A DNA stretch of 64,000 nucleotides from Salipiger mangrovisoli. GTDB taxonomy: Bacteria; Pseudomonadota; Alphaproteobacteria; Rhodobacterales; Rhodobacteraceae. Each line of letters opens with the position of its first letter. The stretch's first letter is position 1. Position numbers and translations under genes: made by a program. The notes below the pieces were generated by a model. It worked only from the letters and a program-made list of their open reading frames with translations. It was not told where the DNA came from and ran no database searches. Below are positions 8,112-15,944 of this stretch, piece by piece. The stretch lies in assembly GCF_015223355.1 (NCBI RefSeq), contig NZ_JADFFK010000015.1, positions 81,000 to 144,999 on the forward strand, in the 5' to 3' direction.

Positions 8112-8144
8112 GCCTTCCGCGCCGGAACTCCCCCCTAGCAAGTA

Positions 8145-8191
8145 CCCCGCGAAGCGCTTAGGTTCTTGTGGAACCGAGAGAGCTTGCGGGG
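8145..8191 (+). ncRNA. Structured leader hairpin masking the ribosome-binding region of the 29-aa miniprotein
   Basis: A 47-nt nearly continuous stem. Outer pairs 8145-8150 with 8186-8191 (CCCCGC/GCGGGG), a one-base bulge (8151), then 8152-8155 with 8182-8185 (AAGC/GCTT). The apical stem is GGTTC (8161-8165)/GAACC (8171-8175) with loop TTGTG. The 3' arm contains the G-rich stretch just before ATG 8198, so folding would hide the ribosome-binding site. No U-tract follows, so it is not an ordinary terminator. A regulatory leader or mRNA-processing signal is inferred. Confidence 0.45.
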
Positions 8192-8197
8192 ATCATC

Positions 8198-8287
8198 ATG
8201 ACCGACAAGGGCTTGCGCAAGGTGGCCTATGTGCTGCTGATTGTGCTTCTCTTCGGAGTTTCTTCCGGCTGGCTGGGAGGGCTCTGA
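8198..8287 (+). CDS. 29-aa single-helix membrane miniprotein
   Basis: An open frame of 29 codons starting MTDKGLRK and continuing into one hydrophobic helix (about residues 9-27, VAYVLLIVLLFGVSSGWLG). A short positive N-terminus followed by a single helix fits an inner-membrane miniprotein with the N-terminus inside. It lies between two XpaC paralogues, and its end is followed after 2 nt by the TTG start of the next gene, whose Shine-Dalgarno (GGGAGGG, 8275-8281) lies inside this frame. This indicates translational coupling. No family recognised. It could be a partner subunit or simply a coupling leader. Confidence 0.55.
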   Translation: MTDKGLRKVAYVLLIVLLFGVSSGWLGGL

Positions 8288-8289
8288 CC

Positions 8290-9189
8290 TTGGCACAACG
8301 CTATGGCGGAAAATACAGCCCTGACGGGTCTTCCAAAGACGTCAAGACGCAGGACGAGCGTCCGCTCTACCACGGCGCGCGCGTCGATCCGGTGGGCGCA
8401 CGCTCGAACGTGCTCTTCGTTCCGCCGATCGTGCTTGCCGCAACCTCGCTGACATCCGGCGCTGCCGGTCTGGCGGTCGGTCTGGTTGGCGCGGGCGTGC
8501 TGTTGCTCGGGGCCTGGTTGCTGCGCGACGGCCTGCGCGCTCAGGCCGCCTACGACGAACGCAGGATCGCCCGCCGTCCCGCCATCCCGCGCAAGTTCTT
8601 TGCCGCGGTCTGCGCCGGTGTCGGCGTCGGCCTCGCCGCCTTCAAGACCGACCCGGGCCTGGTGGCCCCGGTGCTCTACGGCCTGTCGGCCTTTGCCCTG
8701 CACATCGGCGCCTTCGGACTCGATCCGCTGAAGCACAAGGGCATGGAAGGGATCGACACCTTCCAGCAGGACCGCGTCGCCAAGGTGGTGGACGAGGCCG
8801 AGACCTATCTCACCGCCATGGAGGATGCCGTGCGCCGCGCCGGTGACCGGCAGGTCGAGGCAAGGGTGCAGCGCTTCCACGCCAAGGCCAAGGATCTCAT
8901 CCGCACCGTCGAGGAAGACCCGCGCGACCTGACCGCCGCGCGCAAGTACCTTGGCGTCTACCTGATGGGCGCGCGCGACGCGGCGGTGAAATTCGCCGAC
9001 ATCTACAGCCGCACCCAGGACCGGGGCGCGAAATCCGATTTCATGATGCTGCTGACCGACCTCGAAGAGAGCTTCGGCCAGAAGAACCAGAAGCTTCTGC
9101 TCGACAACAATGCCGACCTGACGGTGGAAATCGACGTGCTGCGCGACAGGTTGCAGCGCGAAGGCGTGCGACTGACAGAGCCTGAATGA
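8290..9189 (+). CDS. XpaC-like (5-bromo-4-chloroindolyl phosphate hydrolysis family) membrane protein 2
   Basis: A 299-aa protein with the classic XpaC layout: a polar N-terminal segment (MAQRYGGKYSPDG), two pairs of hydrophobic helices between about residues 40 and 140, the motif AFGLDPLKHKG, and a C-terminal helical domain of about 150 residues. The TTG start at 8290 is chosen because GGGAGGG lies 8-9 nt upstream and the protein then begins at the conserved N-terminus; upstream codons in frame overlap the miniprotein. It precedes telA by 23 nt. XpaC and TelA are widely paired. A membrane-anchored partner for TelA is likely; the biochemical role is unknown. Confidence 0.85.
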   Translation: MAQRYGGKYSPDGSSKDVKTQDERPLYHGARVDPVGARSNVLFVPPIVLAATSLTSGAAGLAVGLVGAGVLLLGAWLLRDGLRAQAAYDERRIARRPAIPRKFFAAVCAGVGVGLAAFKTDPGLVAPVLYGLSAFALHIGAFGLDPLKHKGMEGIDTFQQDRVAKVVDEAETYLTAMEDAVRRAGDRQVEARVQRFHAKAKDLIRTVEEDPRDLTAARKYLGVYLMGARDAAVKFADIYSRTQDRGAKSDFMMLLTDLEESFGQKNQKLLLDNNADLTVEIDVLRDRLQREGVRLTEPE

Positions 9190-9212
9190 GAGACAGTCAC
9201 GGAGGAAGTCCG

Positions 9213-10415
9213 ATGTCCGAGAATGTGAGAACCAAGGCCCAGCAGGAGCTGGCACTGGTGGAAGAGGTGAATGCTGTGATCCTGCCCGACCCCAAGCCCG
9301 CGGATGTGGTGGAGAGTTTTGACGCCGCCTCCCCCGAGGTGACCGAGGAAATCCGCGCGCGCATGGACGAGATCGACATGGAGGACACCCAGTCGATCGT
9401 CTCCTTCGGATCTGCCGCACAGGCCGAACTGCAGGAGATCAGCCAGGCGATGCTTGCCGACGTGCGCAACAAGGACGTCGGTCCGGCCGGCGACAGCCTG
9501 CGCGACATCGTCACCACCATCCGCGGGTTCTCGGTTTCGGAACTGGACGTGCGCCGCAAGCGCAGCTGGTGGGAGAAGCTGATCGGCAAGGCCGCCCCCA
9601 TGGCCAAGTTCACCGCCCGCTACGAGGAGGTGCAGACGCAGATCGACAGGATCACCGACAACCTGCAGAAGCACGAGCACACGCTGCTCAAGGACATCAA
9701 GTCGCTCGACCTGCTCTACATCAAGACCCTGAACTTCTACGACGAACTGGCGCTCTACATCGCCGCCGGGGAAAAGAAGATCGAGGACCTGGACGCCACC
9801 GACATCCCTGCCCGCGAAGCCGCCGTCGAAGCCGCCTCCGAGGACCAGAAGGTGATGAAGGCGCAGGAACTGCGCGACCTGCGCGCCGCCCGCGATGATC
9901 TGGAACGCCGGGTGCACGACCTGAAGCTGACGCGGCAGGTCACCATGCAGTCGCTGCCCTCGATCCGGCTGGTGCAGGAGAACGACAAGAGCCTCGTCAC
10001 CAAGATCAACTCGACGCTGGTCAACACCGTGCCGCTCTGGGAAACCCAGCTGGCGCAAGCGGTGACCATCCAGCGCTCGTCCGAGGCCGCCGCCGCCGTG
10101 CGTGACGCCAACGACCTGACCAACGAATTGCTCACCTCGAACGCCAAGAACCTGCGCGAGAGCAATGCCGCCATCCGCACCGAGATGGAGCGCGGCGTCT
10201 TCGACATCGAGTCGGTCAAGCAGGCCAATGCCGACCTGATCGCCACGATCGAGGACAGCCTGCGCATCGCCGACGAGGGCAAGGCGCGGCGTGCCAAGGC
10301 CGAGGAAGACCTCAAGCACATGGAAGCCGAACTGCGCGACACGCTGGCCTCGGCCAAGTCGCGCTCGACCGGCACCGGCGACAACGCGGCCACCTCGGTT
10401 CCTTCGAGGTCGTGA
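9213..10415 (+). CDS. Toxic anion resistance protein, TelA family
   Basis: A 400-aa soluble, alpha-helical and probably coiled-coil protein of the TelA family (PF05816). Typical segments are VVSFGSAAQAELQEISQAML-like text near residue 60, KRSWWEKLIG, YEEVQTQIDRI and the LKLTRQVTMQSLPSIRLVQ region with TVPLWETQLAQA after it. The ATG at 9213 has GGAGG at 9201-9205; an ATG 27 nt earlier lacks one. The name derives from plasmid tellurite resistance, but no ter genes (terB, terC, terD) occur here, so a metalloid role is unsupported. In this operon it is more likely a scaffold working with XpaC membrane proteins. Confidence 0.92.
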   Translation: MSENVRTKAQQELALVEEVNAVILPDPKPADVVESFDAASPEVTEEIRARMDEIDMEDTQSIVSFGSAAQAELQEISQAMLADVRNKDVGPAGDSLRDIVTTIRGFSVSELDVRRKRSWWEKLIGKAAPMAKFTARYEEVQTQIDRITDNLQKHEHTLLKDIKSLDLLYIKTLNFYDELALYIAAGEKKIEDLDATDIPAREAAVEAASEDQKVMKAQELRDLRAARDDLERRVHDLKLTRQVTMQSLPSIRLVQENDKSLVTKINSTLVNTVPLWETQLAQAVTIQRSSEAAAAVRDANDLTNELLTSNAKNLRESNAAIRTEMERGVFDIESVKQANADLIATIEDSLRIADEGKARRAKAEEDLKHMEAELRDTLASAKSRSTGTGDNAATSVPSRS

Positions 10416-10419
10416 CCAT

Positions 10420-11397
10420 ATGCGGAGCTGGGGTCGTTTCGTACTGGTCATCTTGATTTTCGCAGGTCTTGCAGCCTGCGATAGTTCCACCCTTGCTCCG
10501 CGCAGCACCGGCGTGCCGCCGCAGTCCCGTCCGTCCGGCCTCAGGCCGCCGGAACCGGTCCAGGACGCGGTGCCACGCCAGTCTCTCGCAAGCTACGACC
10601 TCGAGGTCTACTACGCGCGCGTGCAGAATGACCTGCTCTCGCAGGGGCTGCTGCGCACCGACGGCGGCGGCCCCGACACGCCGATCACCGACACCATGCT
10701 GGTGCGCAATTTCGAGCGCATCGCGCTGGCCGAGGAATACGCCCGCGGACAGGGGCTGAAGCCCTCGCGCGGCGAGCTCGGGCGTGTGAAGAAATGGGAA
10801 AAGCCGGTGCGGGTCTCGGTCGAATTCGGCGCGCATGTGCCGGAGGATCAAAAGGTGACCGATCGCAACATGCTCGGTGCCTACGTGGACAGGCTGGCGC
10901 GCATAACCGGACATCCCGTGTCGATGTCCAACAGCAGGCCGAACTTCCACGTGCTGTTCATGTCCGAGGACGACAAGACCACCATCGCGCCACGCATCAA
11001 GGAGCTGGTGCCTGACGTGAACCCCACGGCGCTGGCGGTCTTCGACAACCTTCCGCGCGAGATTCACTGCCTCGTCATCGCTTTCTCGGAAGAGCCGGGC
11101 GGCTATGCCTACGGGCAGGCGATCGCGGTGATCCGCTCGGAACACCCGGACCTGCTGCGCCGCTCCTGCGTTCACGAGGAAGTGGCGCAGGGCCTTGGTC
11201 TCGGCAACGACAGCCCCGAAGCCCGGCCGTCTATTTTCAACGACGATGACGAGTTCGCTTTGCTCACCAGCATGGACGAGATGCTGCTGAAGATCCTCTA
11301 TGACCCGCAGCTCAAGCCCGGCATGGACGCGGCCGCCTCGCGGCCCATCGTGCAGGGCCTCGCCGCGCAGCTGACCGGCGGCCTCGGGCCGAGCTGA
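10420..11397 (+). CDS. DUF2927 lipoprotein
   Basis: A 325-aa protein with a lipoprotein signal: hydrophobic segment then LAAC at about residues 17-20. DUF2927 is recognised in the second half by the block RSCVHEEVAQGLGLGNDSPE (about residues 246-265) and FNDDDEFALLT after it. The HEExxQ arrangement looks like a zincin HExxH site with the second His replaced by Gln, so either an altered metallopeptidase or a non-catalytic relative is possible (inference). The ATG at 10420 follows the telA stop by 4 nt. It likely sits on the periplasmic side of the inner membrane or the outer membrane. Confidence 0.82.
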   Translation: MRSWGRFVLVILIFAGLAACDSSTLAPRSTGVPPQSRPSGLRPPEPVQDAVPRQSLASYDLEVYYARVQNDLLSQGLLRTDGGGPDTPITDTMLVRNFERIALAEEYARGQGLKPSRGELGRVKKWEKPVRVSVEFGAHVPEDQKVTDRNMLGAYVDRLARITGHPVSMSNSRPNFHVLFMSEDDKTTIAPRIKELVPDVNPTALAVFDNLPREIHCLVIAFSEEPGGYAYGQAIAVIRSEHPDLLRRSCVHEEVAQGLGLGNDSPEARPSIFNDDDEFALLTSMDEMLLKILYDPQLKPGMDAAASRPIVQGLAAQLTGGLGPS

Positions 11398-11438
11398 CGG
11401 CAGGCCAGAACCGGGCCGGACCAACACAGGAGACGATC

Positions 11439-12557
11439 ATGGGAATTCTGGATTTCCTCTCGGGACAGTTCATCGACGTCATCCACTGGACGGATGACAC
11501 CCGCGACACGATGGTCTGGCGCTTCGAGCGCGAGGGGCACGAGATCAAATACGGCGCCAAGCTTACCGTGCGCGAGGGACAGGCAGCGGTCTTCGTCCAC
11601 GAAGGCCAGATCGCCGATGTCTTCACCCCCGGTCTCTACATGCTCGAGACCAATAACATGCCGATCATGACCAGCCTTCAGCACTGGGATCACGGCTTCC
11701 GCTCGCCCTTCAAGTCCGAGGTCTACTTCGTCAACACGACGCGGTTCAACGGGCTCAAATGGGGCACCAAGAACCCGATCATCTGCCGCGACCCCGAGTT
11801 CGGCCCGGTGCGGCTGCGCGCCTATGGCACCTACTCGGTGCGCGTGTCGGACCCGGCAAAGTTCCTCGTCGAGATCGTCGGCACCGACGGCGAGTTCACA
11901 TCGGGCGAGATCAGCTTCCAGATCCGCAACATCATCGTGCAGGAGTTCTCGCGGCTGATCGCCTCGTCGGGGATCCCGGTGCTCGACATGGCAGCCAATA
12001 CGCAGGAACTGGGCCAGATGCTGTCCAAGGGCATCTCGGCCACCATCGCCGAATACGGTCTGACCCTGCCCGAGCTCTATATCGAGAACATCTCGCTGCC
12101 CGACGCGGTCGAGCGAGCGCTCGACAGGCGCACCTCGATGGGGGTGGTCGGCGATCTCGATGCCTACACCCGCTTCCAGGCCGCCGAGGCGCTGGGGGCC
12201 GAGGGCTCTGCCGCCGGGCAGGCCATGGGCACCGGTTTCGGCGCGGGCATGGGAATGGCCATGGGCGGGGCGATGACCGGCGCGCAGGCCGGGCCCTGGG
12301 GCGCGCGTCCGCAACAGACTGCCGCCGCAGCACCGCCGCCTCCGCCGCCGGTCGAACACGTCTGGCACGTGGCGATCGACGGCCAAACGCAGGGGCCCTT
12401 CTCCAAGGCACGCATGGGCCGGATGGTCACCGAGGGAGCCCTGACCCGCGAGAGCTATGTCTGGACGCAGGGCCAGGACGGCTGGAAACGCGCCGAGGAC
12501 GTCACCGAGCTGGCGCAGCTCTTCACCGTTCTGCCGCCGCCTCCGCCGGGCGCGTGA
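11439..12557 (+). CDS. SPFH-domain protein (YdjI/COG4260-like) with C-terminal GYF_2 domain
   Basis: A 372-aa protein. Residues 1 to about 235 match the YdjI type of SPFH protein, sometimes labelled virion core protein (MGILDFLSGQFIDVIHW, SIRVSDPAKFL-like text, LYIENISLPDAVERALD). A Gly/Ala/Met-rich then Pro-rich linker (about 240-305) follows. Residues about 307-365 form a GYF_2 (DUF4339) domain (WHVAIDGQTQGPF, VWTQGQDGWKRA). SPFH proteins oligomerise at membranes; in Bacillus YdjI belongs to a membrane-stress operon with PspA-like YdjF. The ATG at 11439 follows AGGAGA. The 3' end overlaps a convergent gene by 35 nt. A membrane scaffold role with XpaC-TelA is inferred. Confidence 0.88.
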   Translation: MGILDFLSGQFIDVIHWTDDTRDTMVWRFEREGHEIKYGAKLTVREGQAAVFVHEGQIADVFTPGLYMLETNNMPIMTSLQHWDHGFRSPFKSEVYFVNTTRFNGLKWGTKNPIICRDPEFGPVRLRAYGTYSVRVSDPAKFLVEIVGTDGEFTSGEISFQIRNIIVQEFSRLIASSGIPVLDMAANTQELGQMLSKGISATIAEYGLTLPELYIENISLPDAVERALDRRTSMGVVGDLDAYTRFQAAEALGAEGSAAGQAMGTGFGAGMGMAMGGAMTGAQAGPWGARPQQTAAAAPPPPPPVEHVWHVAIDGQTQGPFSKARMGRMVTEGALTRESYVWTQGQDGWKRAEDVTELAQLFTVLPPPPPGA

Positions 12558-13149
12558 CCGGAATGTAGGAGGCGGGCATCACCGCCTCCGGCTGCATCCC
12601 GGTCTCAGCCTTGCCCAGCAGCGCCGGGGCAAGGCAGGCATCCGCAGGGAAACTCACCGCATCGTCGCGCGTCGCCGGGAAGGGTCGCGAGGGCGTCACT
12701 TGCGAGGCGGTCACCAGTTGGCCATTCAGGCACAAGTCCTGCGCCGCGTTGCCGATGTTGAAGCCGAACCCCTCGCGGCCGCAGTCGTTGCCGAACCCGT
12801 TCATGTTCCAGGCCTGCGGCATCGGGCTTTGCGGACCGAATACCTCGAAGGCGTTCTGCTTGGGCCGGAAGGTGAGCGACCAGCTGGTATCCTCGGTTCT
12901 CATGCCCAGCGCCCAGCGGCCGATCGGCGCATCCTCGAGGAAGCCCTCGACGACGAAACACTCGACGTCCTCTGCAAAGACGTAGTCACGCTCGGCCAGG
13001 GTGGCATCGATGGCGATGGCCCCGCGCATCGCGTAGCCGCCGTTGCCCTGCCATTCGAAGCGCCAGGCTAGATCGGCCGCCTGCACCGCGCCCGCCCCGG
13101 CCACCAGCGCCAGCCCGGCCATGACCGCGCCCCTCGTCCAACCTGACAT
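12523..13149 (-). CDS. Secreted protein of unknown function
   Basis: A 208-aa protein with a Sec signal peptide (about residues 1-24, cleavage after VQAA). The mature part has six or so Cys (FVC-like, NDCGREG, LCLNG, DACLA), suggesting disulfides in the periplasm. No family recognised. The ATG at 13149 is preferred over a GTG at 13161 because GGGGA lies just upstream of the ATG. It is on the opposite strand to the cluster, and its last 35 nt overlap the SPFH gene tail-to-tail. It is divergent from the zinc-ribbon gene with 254 nt between starts, where I see no defensible promoter. Confidence 0.75.
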   Translation of the reverse strand: MSGWTRGAVMAGLALVAGAGAVQAADLAWRFEWQGNGGYAMRGAIAIDATLAERDYVFAEDVECFVVEGFLEDAPIGRWALGMRTEDTSWSLTFRPKQNAFEVFGPQSPMPQAWNMNGFGNDCGREGFGFNIGNAAQDLCLNGQLVTASQVTPSRPFPATRDDAVSFPADACLAPALLGKAETGMQPEAVMPASYIPVTRPAEAAAER

Positions 13150-13403
13150 GTGTTTCCCCACTATCCCCGTTCTGGCGCCAGCCTAGAGGCAACGGCGCGG
13201 AATGCAAAAGTGGAGGATGTGAACTTCTCGTGTGCAGGGCGCTGCGACGGGCGCGCAGCCCGACGGCGGTGCATGCCTCGGATGCCCAGTGCAGGCGACC
13301 AGGAGGCAGAGGCTCGGTGTCCCCTCAAAACCGGTTTCCTCTCCCGCGCGTCCCGCCTAGGGTGACCGTGCCGGAAAAAGGCGGATCTGGAGGATCTTCG
13401 GGC

Positions 13404-14522
13404 ATGAACGAAACCCATCGCTTTCCCTGCGAGCAATGCGGTGCCGACTACCGCTTCGATCCCGCCGCAAACGAGCTGGTCTGCGATCATTGCGGGCACA
13501 GCCAGCCGATCGAATCCGCCGGACCCTGGGAAAGCGACATCCGCGAGCTCGACTTCCGCGCCGCCATCGAGAACCTGCTGCCGCTGCAGGAGATGGAGGA
13601 CCTGCGGGTCACCAAGTGCCCGAACTGCGGCGCCGAGGTACAGTTCGACCCCGACTCCCACGCCACCGAATGCCCTTTCTGCGCCACCCCCGTGGTCGCC
13701 GACACCGGCACCAATCGCCAGATCAAGCCCAAGGGGGTGCTGCCCTTCGCGCTCGACGAGAAGACCGCTCATCAGGCGATGAACGACTGGCTCGGACGGC
13801 TCTGGTTCGCACCCAACGGGCTCAAGGAATATTCCCGCAAGGGCCGCAAGATGCAGGGCATCTACGTGCCTTACTGGACCTTCGACGCCAAGACCCGCAG
13901 CGAATACAGCGGCGCGCGCGGCACCGTCTACTACGAGACGCACACCGTCATGCGCGACGGCAAGCGCCAGCAGGTACAGGTTGCCAAGGTGCGCTGGACC
14001 CCGGTGCGCGGGCGGGTCGCGCGGTTCTTCGACGACGTGCTCGTGCTGGCCTCGAAGTCGCTGCCGAAGCGCTTCACGGATGCGCTCGAGCCCTGGGATC
14101 TCAGCCGCCTCGAACCTTACCGCCCCGAGTTTCTTGCCGGGTTCCGGGCCGAGGGCTATCAGGTCGATCTCGATGCAGGCTTCGTCGAGGCGCGGCACCT
14201 CATGGACCGGCAGATCACCCGCGACATCAAGTTCGATATCGGCGGTGACCAGCAGCGGATCACCGCGGTGGACACGCAGGTCTCGGACGTCACCTTCAAA
14301 CACGTGCTGCTGCCGGTCTGGCTGGCGGCCTACAAGTTCCGCGGCCAGACCTACCGCTTCGTGGTCAACGGCACGACGGGCCGGGTGCAGGGCGAAAGGC
14401 CATGGTCTGCCTGGAAGATCGCCGTGGCGATCATCCTCGGCACCATCGCCGCGGCGCTGATCGGCTACATGCTGTCGCAGTCGCAAGGCGGTGGCGGCTT
14501 CTCGGTGCCCATTGGCTATTGA
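13404..14522 (+). CDS. Zinc-ribbon membrane protein, YdjG-like (TFIIB-type zinc finger)
   Basis: A 372-aa protein with two zinc ribbons: C9/C12-C27/C30 and C72/C75-C90/C93. A central domain of about 230 residues follows (KGVLPFALDEKTAHQAMNDWL, GIYVPYWTFDAKTRSEYSGARG, LLPVWLAAYKFRG), then one membrane helix at about 337-358 and a short Gly-rich tail. This is the layout of proteins often mislabelled primosomal PriA-like or replication restart helicase; there is no helicase motif. In Bacillus the comparable YdjG is a membrane recruiter for a PspA protein. GGAGG at 13389-13393 supports ATG 13404. Its place near the SPFH gene suggests a shared membrane-stress role. Confidence 0.82.
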   Translation: MNETHRFPCEQCGADYRFDPAANELVCDHCGHSQPIESAGPWESDIRELDFRAAIENLLPLQEMEDLRVTKCPNCGAEVQFDPDSHATECPFCATPVVADTGTNRQIKPKGVLPFALDEKTAHQAMNDWLGRLWFAPNGLKEYSRKGRKMQGIYVPYWTFDAKTRSEYSGARGTVYYETHTVMRDGKRQQVQVAKVRWTPVRGRVARFFDDVLVLASKSLPKRFTDALEPWDLSRLEPYRPEFLAGFRAEGYQVDLDAGFVEARHLMDRQITRDIKFDIGGDQQRITAVDTQVSDVTFKHVLLPVWLAAYKFRGQTYRFVVNGTTGRVQGERPWSAWKIAVAIILGTIAAALIGYMLSQSQGGGGFSVPIGY

Positions 14523-14546
14523 GCGGAGCCGTCCCGGCGGGATAGG

Positions 14547-14560
14547 TATAGCGCTAACAC
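14547..14560. promoter_or_regulatory. Possible LacI-family operator (degenerate) before the sugar kinase gene
   Basis: TAGCGCTA (14549-14556) extended on the right to GCTAACA resembles one half of the common LacI-family palindrome TGTTAGCGCTAACA. The left half is poorly matched. It lies 26 nt before the PfkB kinase start. Support is weak because no LacI regulator gene is nearby. Confidence 0.25.
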
Positions 14561-14585
14561 ATCCCAGGAGACGAGGGAGCGAGAA

Positions 14586-15497
14586 ATGATCCTGTGCTGC
14601 GGTGAATCGCTGATCGACATGCTGCCCCGGACCAGCACCGGCGGCGAGCCCGCCTTTGCCCCGGTGGCAGGCGGCGCGGTGTTCAACACCGCCATTGCCC
14701 TTGGGCGGCTGGGGGCGCCCGCGGGCTACTTCGGCGGGCTCTCCACCGATCTGTTCGGCACGATCCTTTCGGGGGCCCTCGCGGCGTCACAAGTCGATTC
14801 CGCCACCTGCCCTCGCTCGGACCGTCCCACCACGCTGGCCTTCGTCACGCTGGTGGACGGGCACGCGCGCTATGCCTTCTACGACGAGAACACCGCCGGG
14901 CGGATGCTGGCCGAGGTCGATCTGCCCGCGCTCGGGGATGACGTCACCGCGCTCTTCTTCGGCGGCATCAGCCTTGTCGTGGAGCCCTGCGGCGACACCT
15001 ACGCGGCGCTCTGCGCGCGGGCGGGCGAGCGTGTGGTGATGATCGATCCCAACATCCGCCCCGGCTTCATCAAGGACGAGGCGCGCTACCGCGCCCGGCT
15101 CGCCGCGATGCTGGCGCGGGCCGACATCGTGAAGATCTCGGACGAGGACATGGCGTGGCTCGGCACGACGCCCGAGGCGCTGCTCGACGGCGGCACGGCG
15201 CTGGTGCTCGAGACCCGCGGCGCCGAAGGCGTGCTGGCGGTCACCGCCCGCGGCCGGATCGAGGTCGCCGCGACCCGCGCGGACGTGGTGGATACCGTGG
15301 GTGCCGGCGACACGTTCAACGCCGGTCTGCTGGCCGGACTCGAGCGCGACGGGCTGCTGACGCGCGCCGCGCTGCGCGAGACCGACCTGGAGGCGCTGCG
15401 CCCGGCGGTGGCGCTGGGGGCGCGGGCGGCAGCGGTGACCGTCAGTCGTGCAGGTGCCAACCCGCCATGGCTGCACGAACTGGACACAGACGCATGA
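14586..15497 (+). CDS. PfkB family carbohydrate kinase (fructokinase-like)
   Basis: A 303-aa ribokinase/PfkB-family sugar kinase. [14 protein letters not shown] and [15 protein letters not shown] at the N-terminus match the family's first signature. [17 protein letters not shown] near residues 237-253 is the second signature, containing the anion hole and catalytic Asp. [20 protein letters not shown] in the middle is typical of fructokinases. It would phosphorylate a sugar, most likely fructose, with ATP in the cytoplasm. GAGGGAG at 14573-14579 serves as Shine-Dalgarno. The stop overlaps the ATG of dtd (ATGA). No transporter accompanies it, so the substrate is inferred. Confidence 0.9.
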   Translation: MILCCGESLIDMLPRTSTGGEPAFAPVAGGAVFNTAIALGRLGAPAGYFGGLSTDLFGTILSGALAASQVDSATCPRSDRPTTLAFVTLVDGHARYAFYDENTAGRMLAEVDLPALGDDVTALFFGGISLVVEPCGDTYAALCARAGERVVMIDPNIRPGFIKDEARYRARLAAMLARADIVKISDEDMAWLGTTPEALLDGGTALVLETRGAEGVLAVTARGRIEVAATRADVVDTVGAGDTFNAGLLAGLERDGLLTRAALRETDLEALRPAVALGARAAAVTVSRAGANPPWLHELDTDA

Positions 15498-15937
15498 GAG
15501 CACTGATCCAGCGCGTCTCGGAAGCCAGCGTGAGGGTCGAAGGCGCCGTCGTGGGCGAGATCGGCCCCGGCCTGTTGATCCTGATCTGCGCGATGCAGGG
15601 CGACACCGAGGCGCAGGCCGACAAGCTGGCCGCCAAGATCGCCAAATTGCGCATCTTCCGTGACGACGAAGGACGGATGAACCGCTCGGTGCTCGACACC
15701 TCGGGGGCCGCGCTCGTGGTCAGCCAGTTCACCCTTGCCGCAGACACCCGCAGCGGAAACCGCCCCGGATTTTCCACCGCCGCCGCCCCGGCGGAGGGCG
15801 AACGGCTCTACGAGTACTTCGCCGGGCGCATCGCTGCGCAGGGCATCGCCACCGCCACCGGCCGCTTCGGCGCCGACATGAAAGTCGCGCTCATCAACGA
15901 CGGGCCGGTGACGATCTGGATGGACAGCGAGGGCTGA
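15494..15937 (+). CDS. dtd: D-aminoacyl-tRNA deacylase
   Basis: A 147-aa Dtd protein. [17 protein letters not shown] at the N-terminus, [19 protein letters not shown] around residues 75-94 and the C-terminal [11 protein letters not shown] are characteristic; the SQFTL and GPVT (Gly-cis-Pro) motifs form the active site. It hydrolyses D-aminoacyl-tRNA (and Gly-tRNA-Ala) to free tRNA and the amino acid in the cytoplasm. The start overlaps the PfkB stop, indicating coupling. Length is normal for the family. It is convergent with the next gene, 7 nt apart. Confidence 0.96.
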   Translation: MRALIQRVSEASVRVEGAVVGEIGPGLLILICAMQGDTEAQADKLAAKIAKLRIFRDDEGRMNRSVLDTSGAALVVSQFTLAADTRSGNRPGFSTAAAPAEGERLYEYFAGRIAAQGIATATGRFGADMKVALINDGPVTIWMDSEG

Positions 15938-15944
15938 CGCCGGT

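Noticed and set aside
9213..10415. Tellurite resistance operon
   Set aside because: Only TelA and XpaC occur; terB, terC, terD and related genes are absent, so the resistance name is not supported.
11439..12557. Phage origin suggested by the label virion core protein for this SPFH type
   Set aside because: The label is a historical annotation; the neighbouring genes are chromosomal membrane genes and no phage gene is present.
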